Shown: positions 10,481 through 19,846 of the stretch, piece after piece
How positions within the stretch are numbered: position 1 is the first letter of the stretch
Layout of the letters: every line of letters starts with the position of its first letter
NCBI GenBank assembly: GCA_014323835.1
Contig: JACONH010000007.1
Location: 1-63,436 of the forward strand
DNA from: Alphaproteobacteria bacterium GM202ARS2
GTDB lineage: Bacteria > Pseudomonadota > Alphaproteobacteria > GM7ARS4
Direction of reading: 5' to 3'
DNA length: 63,436 nt
Notes under the pieces: model-generated
Databases searched by the model: none
What the model was told of the DNA's origin: nothing
The model's input: the letters and a program-made list of their open reading frames with translations, nothing else
Program-made: the position numbers and the translations under genes

Positions 10481-10505
10481 CTTCTCTCCCTTAGACCTCG
10501 TGTTA

Positions 10506-10943
10506 TCACGTTTCGATTCCCTCGATTCGCCTCATGTGCCGTCCCCCCTCGAAGCTGCCACGCAAGAACTCCTGCAAGCAAGCCTTTGCCACCTCGACTC
10601 CCACAAGGCGTTCCCCTAAAGTAAGCACATTGGCATTATTATGCAACCGCGCATAGCGCGCCGCAACCACATCATGACAACACGCCGCCCGCACGCCACG
10701 ATGACGATTCGCCGCCATGCACATGCCTAAACCACTGCCACATACAAGAACACCCCAACCCGCCTTGCCCGACTGCACATGCTCGGCAACACGATGGGCA
10801 TAATCCCCATAGTCCACCGATTGCTCCGCACCATCCGTCCCCACATCAATCAACGCATAACCCTGCTCCTGCAGAAACGCACACAAAACACGCTTCAAAC
10901 TATACCCCGCATGATCACACCCTATCGCAACAACCTTATCCAT
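10506..10943 (-). CDS. rpiB: Ribose-5-phosphate isomerase B (RpiB/LacA/LacB family)
   Basis: Interconverts ribose 5-phosphate and ribulose 5-phosphate, the latter also being the substrate of the DHBP synthase downstream in this operon. Seen are [11 protein letters not shown] at the N-terminus, the catalytic-Cys loop [16 protein letters not shown], and [15 protein letters not shown] near the end. The ATG at 10943 places the conserved start at residue 1; a GTG at 10958 could add five residues. First gene of the leftward operon; its upstream region is the parS-like palindrome cluster. Confidence 0.93.
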   Translation of the reverse strand: MDKVVAIGCDHAGYSLKRVLCAFLQEQGYALIDVGTDGAEQSVDYGDYAHRVAEHVQSGKAGWGVLVCGSGLGMCMAANRHRGVRAACCHDVVAARYARLHNNANVLTLGERLVGVEVAKACLQEFLRGSFEGGRHMRRIEGIET

Positions 10944-10966
10944 CCTCAACACCCACACCTCAAAAA

Positions 10967-11250
10967 TGTTTCACGTGAAACAATTCCTATCCCCTCCCAA
11001 ATGTTTCACGTGAAACAATTGCTTTTTTTTCACCCCCCAAAATGTTTCGCGCGAAACAATTGTTTTTTTTACCCCCAAAATTGTTTCTCGTGAAACAATT
11101 GCTTTTTTTTCACCCTCAAAATGTTTCACGTGAAACAATTGCTTTTTTTACCCCCCAATGTTTCACGTGAAACAATTGCTTTTTTTACCCCCCAATGTTT
11201 CACGTGAAACAATTCATTTTTTTACCCCCAAAATTGTTTCTCGTGAAACA
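10967..11250. repeat. Tandem cluster of eight parS-like 16-bp palindromes
   Basis: Eight 16-mers start at 10967, 11002, 11043, 11082, 11122, 11159, 11196 and 11235, spaced 35-41 bases. Five (sites 1, 2, 5, 6, 7) are the perfect palindrome TGTTTCACGTGAAACA; sites 4 and 8 read TGTTTCTCGTGAAACA; site 3 is TGTTTCGCGCGAAACA, also a perfect palindrome. The sequence equals the widespread bacterial parS consensus bound by ParB. Spacers are alike: AATT, a run of 7-10 T, then C-rich sequence and A. The cluster fills the divergent gap between rpiB and the MaoC gene, which contains no gene of its own. Function as ParB loading site is inferred; parA and parB are not in the window. Confidence 0.9.
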
Positions 11251-11319
11251 ATTCCTATTCTCTGCTCTCCTTATATAATCAAAAAAACATGGAATCACCA
11301 TGTTTATTTCCGTTATACC

Positions 11320-11757
11320 ATGCTTATGATGACGCGTGATTCTTTTCTTCAGTTAGCTGTGAGCCAGCGGGCAGAGCGAGTCAATGTGGTCTCGCAGGAG
11401 TCCATTGCGCAGTTTGCTTCTGTCAGCGGGGATAACAACCCGTTGCATACGGATTCGTCTTTTGCCGAGCAAACCATGTTCAAGGGCATTATTGCCCATG
11501 GTTTTTTGACGGCTTCCTTTATTTCAGCCGTCATCGGCAACGATTTGCCCGGTGCTGGCTGTGTCTATCTCAGCCAGCAGTTACGCTTTAAGGCACCCGT
11601 GCGGGCGGGCGACAGCGTGCGCACAGAGGTTACCATAACGGCTATCGATGCCGAGCGTCGGCGCGTCACGCTGGCGTGCGTCTGTTCGGTCGGCAAGCGG
11701 GTTGTTCTCGAGGGCGATGCCTTAATTTACGTGCCTCCCCTAAAGCCCTCTTCTTAA
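11320..11757 (+). CDS. MaoC-like (R)-specific enoyl-CoA hydratase
   Basis: A single hot-dog-fold hydratase of 145 residues. The hydratase-2 motif is clear: FASVSGDNNPLHTDSSFA, containing the catalytic Asp and His, followed by the helix FKGIIAHGFLTASFIS. The family hydrates trans-2-enoyl-CoA to (R)-3-hydroxyacyl-CoA in fatty acid or polyhydroxyalkanoate metabolism; which pathway applies here cannot be told. In-frame ATGs stand at 11320, 11326 and 11329; none has a strong ribosome site. The reading frame remains open leftward through the palindrome cluster, but that extension is repeat-encoded and not protein-like. Confidence 0.85.
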   Translation: MLMMTRDSFLQLAVSQRAERVNVVSQESIAQFASVSGDNNPLHTDSSFAEQTMFKGIIAHGFLTASFISAVIGNDLPGAGCVYLSQQLRFKAPVRAGDSVRTEVTITAIDAERRRVTLACVCSVGKRVVLEGDALIYVPPLKPSS

Positions 11758-11764
11758 GGTGTCT

Positions 11765-12736
11765 ATGCAGCCTGTGCTTCTGCGTGATGCCCCTCTTCCT
11801 GCCACGTTACGTGGCGGCGTTGTCGTCATGGGCAACTTCGATGGCATCCACCTCGCCCACCAGCTGTTGCTCGACAAAGCACGGCAAATCGCCACAGACG
11901 AAGGGCTTGCCCTGTTGATGCTCACCTTCGAGCCCCATGCGCGCCAGTTCTTCTCCAGCGAGCCCGCCCCCTTCCGCCTGATGACCCTCAGCACCAAACT
12001 CGCCTATCTCCGCAGCTTGAACGCCCAAGCAACCCAGCCAACCCCTCTTCGCGCGGTGGTGGCTTTGCGTTTCAATCATGCCCTCGCCTCCATGAGTCCC
12101 ATCCAGTTCATCGAGCGGGTGCTCTGTCGGCATCTCGCTGCCAAGCATGTTCTATCGGGGCGTGACTTTCGTTTCGGCTTGCAACGGCAAGGCACCAGCG
12201 CGCTGCTCGCCCAGCAAACCGCCTTCCGCTATCACGCCCTCGACTCGGTTACCACCGCGGACGGACGCACCCCTATTTCGTCCTCGCTGGTGCGGGCGTG
12301 CTTACGGCAAGGCGATGTCGAAACCGCAACCAATTTACTGGGGCATCCGTGGCAGTGGCGCGGCCACGTCATCAAAGGCGACCAGCGCGGACGCACCATC
12401 GGCTTTGCCACCGCCAACTGCCGCGTGCCACCCCACCTTCTCCACCCCAAAGCCGGGGTCTATATCACACAAGCCTGCCTGCCAGCCCATTCTGCCCAGT
12501 GGTTGCCCGCCCTATCCAACTTTGGTGTCCGTCCCACCTTCGGCACACGCACACCCTTGCTTGAGACCCACATTCTCACCACAGAACAGCTTAATCTTTA
12601 CGGCAAAGTGCTGTATACCCGTTTTATCCGCTTTGTGCGGGCAGAACGCACCTTCGAGTCTGTCGATGCTCTGCGCACCCAGCTGCATAAAGATTGTGCC
12701 TTGGCACGAGAGTTCTGGCAACAACACACTGAATAG
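11765..12736 (+). CDS. ribF: Bifunctional riboflavin kinase / FAD synthetase
   Basis: Makes FMN and FAD from riboflavin, completing the pathway encoded by the leftward rib genes. The N-terminal adenylyltransferase domain has GNFDGIHLAHQ near residue 25 and SGRDFRFGLQRQG; the C-terminal kinase domain starts near residue 195 with GHPWQWRGHVIKGDQRGRTIGF and includes PKAGVY and NFGVRPTFG. ATG at 11765 has TAAGG six bases upstream; a GTG two codons earlier is possible. Followed directly by ileS, the usual alphaproteobacterial order. Confidence 0.95.
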   Translation: MQPVLLRDAPLPATLRGGVVVMGNFDGIHLAHQLLLDKARQIATDEGLALLMLTFEPHARQFFSSEPAPFRLMTLSTKLAYLRSLNAQATQPTPLRAVVALRFNHALASMSPIQFIERVLCRHLAAKHVLSGRDFRFGLQRQGTSALLAQQTAFRYHALDSVTTADGRTPISSSLVRACLRQGDVETATNLLGHPWQWRGHVIKGDQRGRTIGFATANCRVPPHLLHPKAGVYITQACLPAHSAQWLPALSNFGVRPTFGTRTPLLETHILTTEQLNLYGKVLYTRFIRFVRAERTFESVDALRTQLHKDCALAREFWQQHTE

Positions 12737-12772
12737 ATTAACAAAACACAAGCCTCTTCCAAGACGACCGCC

Positions 12773-15601
12773 ATGTCCGCTGATTCGCCCTATCATCTGT
12801 TTCTGCCCCGCACCGCCTTTCCCATGAAAGCCCAACTGCCCCAGCGGGAACCCGAACGTCTCCAACGCTGGCAGAACTCCTCCTCGCCCTCCTCGCCCTC
12901 CTCATCCACCCCTTCAGGCAATCAAAAAACGTTCGTGCTCCATGATGGGCCGCCGTATGCCAACGGGCATCTCCATATGGGGCATGCCCTCAACAAGATT
13001 CTCAAGGACATCATCAACCGCAACAAAGCCATCGATGGTTATGCCACGCCGTTTATTCCCGGTTGGGATTGCCACGGGCTACCTATCGAGTGGCAAGTGG
13101 AACAAGACCTCAAAGCCCAAGGCATCGACAAAAAAGACATGGACGTGCTGACGTTCCGTCAGCACTGCCGCGCACACGCACAACGCTGGCTCGATATTCA
13201 AAAGGTAGCGTTTCAACGCCTCGGCGTTTCAGCCCAGTGGGATAACGCCTACGACACCATGTCGCCCGCCAACGAAGCCATGATCGCACAAGAGCTCAGC
13301 CGATTCTTGCTGGACGGCAGCCTGTATCGCGGCGTGCGTCCCGTCATGTGGTCTACTGCCGAGCAAACCGCTCTTGCCGATGCGGAAGTGGACTACAAAG
13401 AACACACCTCCACCACTGTGGTGGTGCGGTTTGCTGTTCAATCCTCGCCTATCCCTGAACTGGCAGATGCCAGCGCGCTGATTTGGACAACGACTCCGTG
13501 GACGCTCCCCAGCAATCGTGCCATCGCCTACGGCGAGGCTATCGACTATGTGGCGGTGCGGGTCGACTCCGTGCAAAAAGACAGCCTCGCCCGTGCCGGC
13601 GAGACGTTACTTCTTGCCGAAGCCCGCCTTGCTCTGTTGGAACAAGCTGGCATCGACACGTATACAGTGGTTGCTCGTTTGCCCGGTAAGCAGCTGGCTG
13701 GCACACAGGCGGCACATCCGTTGGTGCAAAAAGGCTATGACGCGGCGGTGCCGTTGTTGGCGGCAGACTTTGTCGATACCGAGACGGGCAGTGGTCTCGT
13801 CCATATTGCCCCTGGCCATGGCGAGGACGACTTTCATCTCGGCAGAAAGCACAACCTTGAAGTCACCGAGTTCGTCCAAGCCGACGGCTGTTTCGTCCCC
13901 GAACTGCCCTTGTTTGCGGGCATGCACGTCTTCAAAGCCAACGATGCGGTCATCGAAGCCTTACAGCACCAGCAAGCTTTGTTGCTGCGGGGACGGCTGC
14001 GGCATAGTTATCCTCATTCGTGGCGGTCAGGCGTGCCATTGATTTTTCGAGTCACACCCCAGTGGTTCATCAGCATGACTCACAACGGCTTACGGGACAA
14101 AGCCCTTGCTGCCATAGACAAGGTCGATTGGCATCCGCCAGCGGGCAAGACTCGGATAACGTCCATGGTGGCGGAACGTCCCGACTGGTGTATTTCTCGC
14201 CAACGGCTATGGGGCGTGCCTCTGGCGGTGTTCATGCACAAAGACAGCGGCGACGTGCTACGGGACAAGCACGTGGTCGCGCGCATCGTCCAAGCCATGC
14301 AGCAAGACGGCGCGGACGCATGGTTCGCACAGGATCCTCGCCGATTTCTTGCCCCCGACTATAGCCCTGACGACTTTACCTACAGCAACGATATCATCGA
14401 TGTCTGGTTCGATTCGGGTGCGAGTCATGCTTATGTGTTGCGGGACAACCCCGCTCTTAAAGTGCCTGCCGATGTCTATCTGGAGGGTTCAGACCAGCAT
14501 CGCGGCTGGTTTCAATCATCGTTGTTGCATAGCTGCGGCACACGTGGCACAGCCCCTTACGAGCATGTCGTCACCCATGGATTCGTTCTCGACCAGAAGG
14601 GCTACAAAATGTCTAAATCCCGCGGCAATGTGCTGGCACCGCAAGATGTCATGCAACGCTTCGGCGCGGATGTGTTACGGCTGTGGGTGGCGACCTCGGA
14701 CTCGAGCAACGACTTGCGGATGGGCGATGCCGTCCTGCAAGGGCATGTGGATGCTTATCGACGGTTGCGGCATTGCCTGCGGTTTATTCTCGGCAACCTG
14801 CACCAACACCCCCCCAGCAAGACGAACGCCGCACCCGATTTGTCGGCTTATCCCTTAGAACGTCTTATGCTCCATAGTCTTGCGGACATGGAAGACGCCC
14901 GCACGGAGGCTCTTGCCGGCTATCGGCTGGTCGGCTTTTACAACCGAGTCGTCCATTTTTGTGCTCTTGATTTGTCGGCATTTTACTTTGACATCCGTAA
15001 AGACTGCCTGTATTGCGATTCCGCCCATAGCCCTAAACGACAAGCGACTCTGTTTGTGTTAGAGCAAATCTTCATGAGTCTGCTGCGGTGGCTGGCACCC
15101 GTGTTGTGCTTTACCTGCGATGAGGCGTGGGAGGTCTACTGCCAACAAAGCAACCGAGCGTATGAGCCTTTGCATGAGGGTATCGCAGCACGGGGCTTGC
15201 CTCCTGCGGATGCGGGCTGGCGCGATGAGGCTTTAAGCCAGACGTGGACGCACATTCGACAGGTGCGCGGGGTTGTGACGTCGGCTTTGGAGCGGGCGCG
15301 TGAGAAGAAGGTGATTGGCGCGAGTTTGGATGCTCATGTGGATGTGTATGTGTCTGAGGGTATGAACGTGGACGTGGATTGGGCGGAGGTGGCGATTGTG
15401 TCGTCATGCGCGTTGCATACCGGCGAAGCCCCGGCGGGCGCGCATCGGGTGGATGGTGTCGAGGGCGTTGCTTGTGTTGTGTCGCCGCATGGGGGCGTTA
15501 AGTGTCCGCGTTGCTGGCAGCGGCATGAGGGCGGTGAGGGTGCGTTGTGTGCGCGGTGTCAGGTGGCGGAGAGGGATTATGCTTTGGTTGGCGCATCATA
15601 G
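12773..15601 (+). CDS. ileS: Isoleucyl-tRNA synthetase
   Basis: Class Ia synthetase of 942 residues. The HIGH-type motif PYANGHLHMGH lies near residue 62, the KMSKS motif in GYKMSKSRGN near residue 612, WDCHGLPIEW and the editing domain in between, and a C-terminal zinc ribbon (CPRC ... CARC) at about residue 911. Oddity: a Ser/Pro low-complexity run (SSSPSSPSSSTPSG, about residues 40-53) sits between the N-terminal helix and the catalytic core, encoded by imperfect 9-base CCTCCTCGC repeats at about 12880-12910. The 3' end overlaps lspA by 23 bases. Confidence 0.97.
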   Translation: MSADSPYHLFLPRTAFPMKAQLPQREPERLQRWQNSSSPSSPSSSTPSGNQKTFVLHDGPPYANGHLHMGHALNKILKDIINRNKAIDGYATPFIPGWDCHGLPIEWQVEQDLKAQGIDKKDMDVLTFRQHCRAHAQRWLDIQKVAFQRLGVSAQWDNAYDTMSPANEAMIAQELSRFLLDGSLYRGVRPVMWSTAEQTALADAEVDYKEHTSTTVVVRFAVQSSPIPELADASALIWTTTPWTLPSNRAIAYGEAIDYVAVRVDSVQKDSLARAGETLLLAEARLALLEQAGIDTYTVVARLPGKQLAGTQAAHPLVQKGYDAAVPLLAADFVDTETGSGLVHIAPGHGEDDFHLGRKHNLEVTEFVQADGCFVPELPLFAGMHVFKANDAVIEALQHQQALLLRGRLRHSYPHSWRSGVPLIFRVTPQWFISMTHNGLRDKALAAIDKVDWHPPAGKTRITSMVAERPDWCISRQRLWGVPLAVFMHKDSGDVLRDKHVVARIVQAMQQDGADAWFAQDPRRFLAPDYSPDDFTYSNDIIDVWFDSGASHAYVLRDNPALKVPADVYLEGSDQHRGWFQSSLLHSCGTRGTAPYEHVVTHGFVLDQKGYKMSKSRGNVLAPQDVMQRFGADVLRLWVATSDSSNDLRMGDAVLQGHVDAYRRLRHCLRFILGNLHQHPPSKTNAAPDLSAYPLERLMLHSLADMEDARTEALAGYRLVGFYNRVVHFCALDLSAFYFDIRKDCLYCDSAHSPKRQATLFVLEQIFMSLLRWLAPVLCFTCDEAWEVYCQQSNRAYEPLHEGIAARGLPPADAGWRDEALSQTWTHIRQVRGVVTSALERAREKKVIGASLDAHVDVYVSEGMNVDVDWAEVAIVSSCALHTGEAPAGAHRVDGVEGVACVVSPHGGVKCPRCWQRHEGGEGALCARCQVAERDYALVGAS

Positions 15602-16070
15602 GGTTTTGGTTGGCGTGACGTTCGTGGCGGTGCTGGTGGCGGACGTGGCGAGCAAGCAGTGGATTCTGTCGCTGTTGGGCTGGGGCGAGTTCATCGATGT
15701 GGTGCCGCGGGTGCGGTTGGTGCTGGTGCTGAATACCGGCGTGAGCTTCGGCATGGCGGCGGATTGGGCAGTGCCGCCGTGGGTGCTGGGCGGGTTCGCC
15801 TGTGTCGTGGGGGTCGGGCTGTTGCTGTGGGCGACACAGCATGCACAGCTATGGCAGGCGGTGGGGCTGGCGTTGATTGCAGGGGGCGCGTGGGGCAACG
15901 GCTTAGACCGATTCTTCTATGGGGCGGTGGTGGATTTTTTGGATGTGGAACTATGGAACGGCTACCACTGGCCCGCGTTCAATGTGGCGGACTCGGCTAT
16001 CACGTGCGGAGCCGTGCTCTATCTGGTGAGGGAACTATGGTTTGGGGAGCGGGCACAATCTAAGCTTTAA
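15579..16070 (+). CDS. lspA: Lipoprotein signal peptidase (signal peptidase II)
   Basis: Inner-membrane aspartyl peptidase that cleaves prolipoproteins before the lipid-modified Cys. Four hydrophobic segments are visible. The catalytic aspartates lie in GNGLDRFFYGAVVDF (Asp110) and FNVADSAI (Asp138); the N-terminal Asp-Lys pair of the family is seen in ADVASKQW. ATG at 15579 has GGAG/GAGGG just upstream and gives 163 residues; longer upstream extensions are just ileS read in another frame. Its substrates here include the lipoproteins at 1-742, 20496 and 50372. Confidence 0.95.
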   Translation: MLWLAHHRVLVGVTFVAVLVADVASKQWILSLLGWGEFIDVVPRVRLVLVLNTGVSFGMAADWAVPPWVLGGFACVVGVGLLLWATQHAQLWQAVGLALIAGGAWGNGLDRFFYGAVVDFLDVELWNGYHWPAFNVADSAITCGAVLYLVRELWFGERAQSKL

Positions 16071-16133
16071 TAACAAAGCACACCTTTTTTTATTCAGAGC
16101 TAAACAGTCCTTCTTTGACAAATATATTGTCAA

Positions 16134-19007
16134 CTAACGCCAGCCTGCCTTTGCTCCCCGAATCAGACCATTTTTTTCCACTTCACTTATTATCCTTTCT
16201 TGGTCTTTCAGAGAGAACTTGGGAAACAGAATTTTCTTGAAATGGTCAAGATTTAACCCTGCCTGACCTTTTTTGTTATACGCGAGTTTCTTAACCTGCC
16301 TCTGAAAAAAAGTGCTCATCGTAAAGTAAAACATGAATTTTTGGAGAACCTTTTTTTCATCAGTACGTATTAAAAACACATGCTCATTCACGCAACAAAC
16401 ATATTTTTCGTCATCAAAATAAGCACATTTTCCCGTTCTAGCACCATCTTTACATACGAGAATATCACCTGTTTGAACGCGACCGCTACTCATAGTTTTG
16501 TAAAATTCACTCGACACAAACCTCATATCAGCCTTTTCAATTTCACCATTTTCGCCAATATGTGCACCTCCAAGGCTGGGTACACCTTCCATATTTTCTG
16601 ACACACCGCCCTTCGGACGCTTGCCTGATTCCAACTTTGTCATATATGGAAACATAACCTCAAGGATGTTTTCTTCATGATGTAGTTTATACAAATCGGT
16701 AAAAATAGCATTTGAAAACTCATTACCTTCTTCATCCGTCCAATCCATTATATCTTTCAACTGAACAACCTTGATGTTATCCGAAAGACGCGATTTTATC
16801 GGGGGAATATCATGTTCGAGCATAGCTTTATAGATGTAACTGTTTACGTATTCATCCGACATAACATCCTCGTCACTATATAGGAACTTCTCTCTTCTTA
16901 ATATTATCCCCTCACTACCCTTACGGTTACTGCATTCGTATCCTAAAAAATGTTTCTCTGCACTTGTCCCTCCTTTATCGGTTTGAACCAATACCACATT
17001 GTTGTTTTCCGCTACTGCATCCTTTATATCTTTCATCTTTACCAAATTCAGTGTTTTTTTTCGCTTCTTCAAAAACAATATCACCGTGTTAATCCCTGTG
17101 GATGGAAAAGCATTGCCACCAAGAATAACTATTCCTCGAATGAAAAAATTCTCAAAAACTAACCTTCTAGCGTGTTCATAAATTCCACTATTATTGAGAA
17201 ATGATTTGGGTAACACGATGCTCGCAACTCCACCTGGTCTAATCAATTGCGCCATGCGTTCGACAAACAGCACTTCAATCTCATCACTTTTATCGCCAAG
17301 TTTATCAAATAGAGAGAAAAGTTTATGACCATCCCTTACGGTTGTCTTGAAACTCTTCACTGCATAGGGAGGATTCGCCACTAATATATCAAAAACAGGG
17401 TTCTCTTTTTCTCCTTTTTTTGCTTTCAATTTACCTGTGTAAGAATCGGTTGAAAAAGCGTCAATGCCCGACCCATGTACCACCGTAGCTTCGCCGTCTC
17501 CATTCAGAAACGATGAAAGTTTAGATGTCTTCGCTAATCTATAATCTCTTTCAATCCCATAGATAAAATTCCCTGCCCACGCAAATTCGTCCGCCAAATA
17601 TCCTTTCAGCTTTTTCTCTTGAGTAGGTATCAAATCTGACAATTTCAGAGATTTGACTACTTGTTGAACAGCATCCATGCTTTCAATAATGAAGTGCCCA
17701 CTTCCGCAAGCATAATCAATTATGTTAGGTAAAAAATCTGTTTCTTTTTTTCTTATTTTTTCCTGGATAATCTCAGCTACAGGAAGACTTCGAATCATAA
17801 ACCTAACCAATGGTATTGGTGTGAAAAACTGTCCTGATTCCTGTTTGAAACCTGCATTCAATAATAGCTCAAAAAATTCTCCCAGAAATTGTTGCTTATG
17901 TGAATACCTAATTTTCCATCCCTGCAAGAGTTTTACCATCTCAATTACAACTCTGGCGTTTTCCTTAAATGACTCCTCATTGTAAACTTCGATAAAAGCA
18001 AACTCCTGATTTTTGTAAAGACGAAGTTCAGTGATTATTCTTTTTAATTTACTATCATCACGCAACTCCAAATCATCAGCACTATAGTCAGTTACATTCT
18101 TTTTCAGATAAAGCTTCATACCTTCCTTAAACAAGTCATTCAATCGACCTATAAGAATTTCGTCACTGTCACGCCCCTCAACCCATTGAAATTTAAGCTC
18201 TGTGTTTTCACTACAATTCTCATCGACAATCTTACACAAGAAAAGATTGAATATCTTATTGAACGCATTTCCCTTGTCTGAAATAACATTGTGCCTCAGA
18301 ATTTCTAGAAACTGTGAATATATTCTCTTACCATCTTCCTGTTGCAATTGCTTCAGGTCCTTACACAATAGGGGCTTGGTTTTAATATTATACGTATTAA
18401 CTTCTTTTTCAAATATGCCGTTGGGAAGAAATTGTTTGTTCCAACGCTCAGTAGCAGCTTTGACCGATTGAGTGTTTCTAATACTTTCATCAATCGGAAC
18501 TATATTGTTCTTGTATTCAATTTGACCGTCGTTGTTTACCTCGGATGTGTATAAACAAAGATAATCAGCATTACGATCCTGTTGCCAGTATGAGAACAGT
18601 TGTCCCCCTTCCTTCTCAACCATAATTTGTGCTTCTTTATCAAATTCTGATTTAAACGTTTTGCACTCAATCATCAGATAAGGAGATTCATTATTTTTTT
18701 GCTTTACTAATATATCCAGCCTTCCCTTGTTGTTTTTTCCCAAAGCCCAATTCTTCTCCAACTCGATTCTGTCCGGAGAGTAGCCTTTCTCTAAAAGTCT
18801 GTTCACACACTCTAAAACAACAAAATTTTCATCATTTGAAAAATTTGTTGTGGTATGAGCATAAACCTTGATTTGTTTCGGATAGTTAATTGTTGATTGA
18901 GCTAGGGATACTACTATCTTGCAGTCGTGTTTCTCGTAATACTTTTCAAAGGTATGTGCCTGCTCCACAAAGCCAAGAGCCCCTAGCAATTGATGAATAT
19001 TAACCAT
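16134..19007 (-). CDS. Single-chain restriction-modification enzyme (type IIG/IIC-like: nuclease, N6-adenine methyltransferase, specificity domain)
   Basis: 957 residues with three parts. N-terminal PD-(D/E)XK nuclease of HsdR_N style: GRLDILV (Asp98) and LMIECK (Glu114, Lys116). Central N6-adenine methyltransferase: GQFFTP (392-397), SAM motif DYACGSGH (431-438) and NPPY (545-548). C-terminal HsdS-like target recognition region from about 740, with GDILVCKDGARTGKCAYF and a closing LSLKDQERIISEVEK-type helix. One polypeptide could both cut and methylate one recognition site. The gene is markedly AT-richer than its neighbours and interrupts the conserved lspA-lipoprotein-M16 order, so horizontal acquisition is likely. 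No separate hsdR, hsdM or hsdS is nearby. Target sequence cannot be predicted. Confidence 0.85.
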   Translation of the reverse strand: MVNIHQLLGALGFVEQAHTFEKYYEKHDCKIVVSLAQSTINYPKQIKVYAHTTTNFSNDENFVVLECVNRLLEKGYSPDRIELEKNWALGKNNKGRLDILVKQKNNESPYLMIECKTFKSEFDKEAQIMVEKEGGQLFSYWQQDRNADYLCLYTSEVNNDGQIEYKNNIVPIDESIRNTQSVKAATERWNKQFLPNGIFEKEVNTYNIKTKPLLCKDLKQLQQEDGKRIYSQFLEILRHNVISDKGNAFNKIFNLFLCKIVDENCSENTELKFQWVEGRDSDEILIGRLNDLFKEGMKLYLKKNVTDYSADDLELRDDSKLKRIITELRLYKNQEFAFIEVYNEESFKENARVVIEMVKLLQGWKIRYSHKQQFLGEFFELLLNAGFKQESGQFFTPIPLVRFMIRSLPVAEIIQEKIRKKETDFLPNIIDYACGSGHFIIESMDAVQQVVKSLKLSDLIPTQEKKLKGYLADEFAWAGNFIYGIERDYRLAKTSKLSSFLNGDGEATVVHGSGIDAFSTDSYTGKLKAKKGEKENPVFDILVANPPYAVKSFKTTVRDGHKLFSLFDKLGDKSDEIEVLFVERMAQLIRPGGVASIVLPKSFLNNSGIYEHARRLVFENFFIRGIVILGGNAFPSTGINTVILFLKKRKKTLNLVKMKDIKDAVAENNNVVLVQTDKGGTSAEKHFLGYECSNRKGSEGIILRREKFLYSDEDVMSDEYVNSYIYKAMLEHDIPPIKSRLSDNIKVVQLKDIMDWTDEEGNEFSNAIFTDLYKLHHEENILEVMFPYMTKLESGKRPKGGVSENMEGVPSLGGAHIGENGEIEKADMRFVSSEFYKTMSSGRVQTGDILVCKDGARTGKCAYFDDEKYVCCVNEHVFLIRTDEKKVLQKFMFYFTMSTFFQRQVKKLAYNKKGQAGLNLDHFKKILFPKFSLKDQERIISEVEKNGLIRGAKAGWR

Positions 19008-19099
19008 TAATTCGTCAACTCTTTATACATACTCCCTCTATATCGACTTTTTAATACTTTCTCATTTGTAGGGCAACAAGTATATATTTTCCTAAATTC

Positions 19100-19417
19100 C
19101 TATCCAGCCGTCATTACCTCGACAAAATCTTTTTCGATGCGGCTACGGAACGGCTCCCGCAACGTATGCCAGTCAAGCACATCCACTCGATACGGCAGTA
19201 TACTCTCATCAAAAGCATCTTTCAGGGCGTTGATAACCTTCGCTTCTACCCTGCCCTCGCCTCGCAAGCACAAATCCACATCAGCATAACGCACCCGCAC
19301 CAACCGCTTTGCCCGCGAGCCAAACGCATAAACCCGCACGCCCCGCGGCACATGACGCCTCAAAATAGCACGCACCAACGCAACGTATTCTGGCTCTAGC
19401 TCTATCGCCTCAGTCAT
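19100..19417 (-). CDS. Minimal nucleotidyltransferase (MNT), antitoxin-like
   Basis: 105 residues with the polymerase-beta-type nucleotidyltransferase signature: AFGSRAKRLVRVRYADVDLCL (Gly33-Ser34, Asp46 and Asp48). The ATG at 19417 overlaps the stop of the upstream HEPN gene as ATGA, which implies translational coupling and obligate partnership. In characterised HEPN/MNT pairs the MNT protein neutralises the HEPN RNase, in some cases by AMP transfer to it; whether that occurs here is not known. Last gene of the leftward three-gene operon in the accessory insert. Confidence 0.85.
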   Translation of the reverse strand: MTEAIELEPEYVALVRAILRRHVPRGVRVYAFGSRAKRLVRVRYADVDLCLRGEGRVEAKVINALKDAFDESILPYRVDVLDWHTLREPFRSRIEKDFVEVMTAG

Positions 19418-19839
19418 CCCTGCTTTATCCTCGCCCGCAACGTCGCACAAACAAAACGCGCCTCCTGCAAAAAATCAGGCACCACAGAAAAAACCTCCTG
19501 TGCCTTGCCATCATCATACACATGACTCGTCTTATTACGTTTGTCCCGATACGCCAGCCACGCTTTGACTTCGCCCTTCACCAAGCCACGCACCAAAGAC
19601 AGACGAATCAAACCCTGAAATGACAACTCCCGAACATCCTGCATATTCGCCTCCGTCATCTCAAGAAAACGCCTCAACATCCTGTGACTCACCTCATACG
19701 TATCCGTAAAAGCCTTAATCGACGCCGTCTGAGTCATACGCCTATTGTCAGGATTATTCTTTTCTTTTTCTGCCTGTGCCAAGAACAATTCCAACTGTGC
19801 AACGGCTTTCTCCAGAGGGCTAATGTCCAGTTCAACCAT
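19414..19839 (-). CDS. HEPN-domain protein, HepT/HI0074-like (nucleotidyltransferase partner, putative RNase toxin)
   Basis: 141 residues, all-helical in appearance. The HEPN RNase motif is present: Arg101-x4-His106-x-Tyr108 (RNKTSHVY). The sequence matches the nucleotidyltransferase-substrate-binding (HI0074) family in length and in the SIKAFTDTYEVSHRMLRRFLE region. Start at ATG 19839, seven bases after the stop of the PH-domain gene; the frame is open upstream but only through that gene. With the downstream MNT gene it forms a toxin-antitoxin-like module; toxin activity is inferred from motif and pairing. Confidence 0.83.
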   Translation of the reverse strand: MVELDISPLEKAVAQLELFLAQAEKEKNNPDNRRMTQTASIKAFTDTYEVSHRMLRRFLEMTEANMQDVRELSFQGLIRLSLVRGLVKGEVKAWLAYRDKRNKTSHVYDDGKAQEVFSVVPDFLQEARFVCATLRARIKQG

Positions 19840-19846
19840 CCCACAC

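Noticed and set aside
10967-11250. CRISPR array
   Set aside because: The repeat units are 16-bp palindromes of parS type, and the spacers are short, T-rich and alike, not unique; no cas gene is near.
10944-11319. Chromosomal replication origin at the parS cluster
   Set aside because: Genes diverge from here, but the plus strand stays C-rich to about 13 kb on the right, so skew does not change at this point. No group of DnaA boxes or dnaA gene was found; only one weak TTATCCATC.
11158-11319. N-terminal extension of the MaoC hydratase through the palindrome array
   Set aside because: The frame is open, but the residues are encoded by the palindromes and T runs and have no hydratase similarity.
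16134-19007. Type I HsdM subunit
   Set aside because: N-terminal nuclease motif and C-terminal specificity region are in the same chain, and no hsdR or hsdS gene is adjacent.
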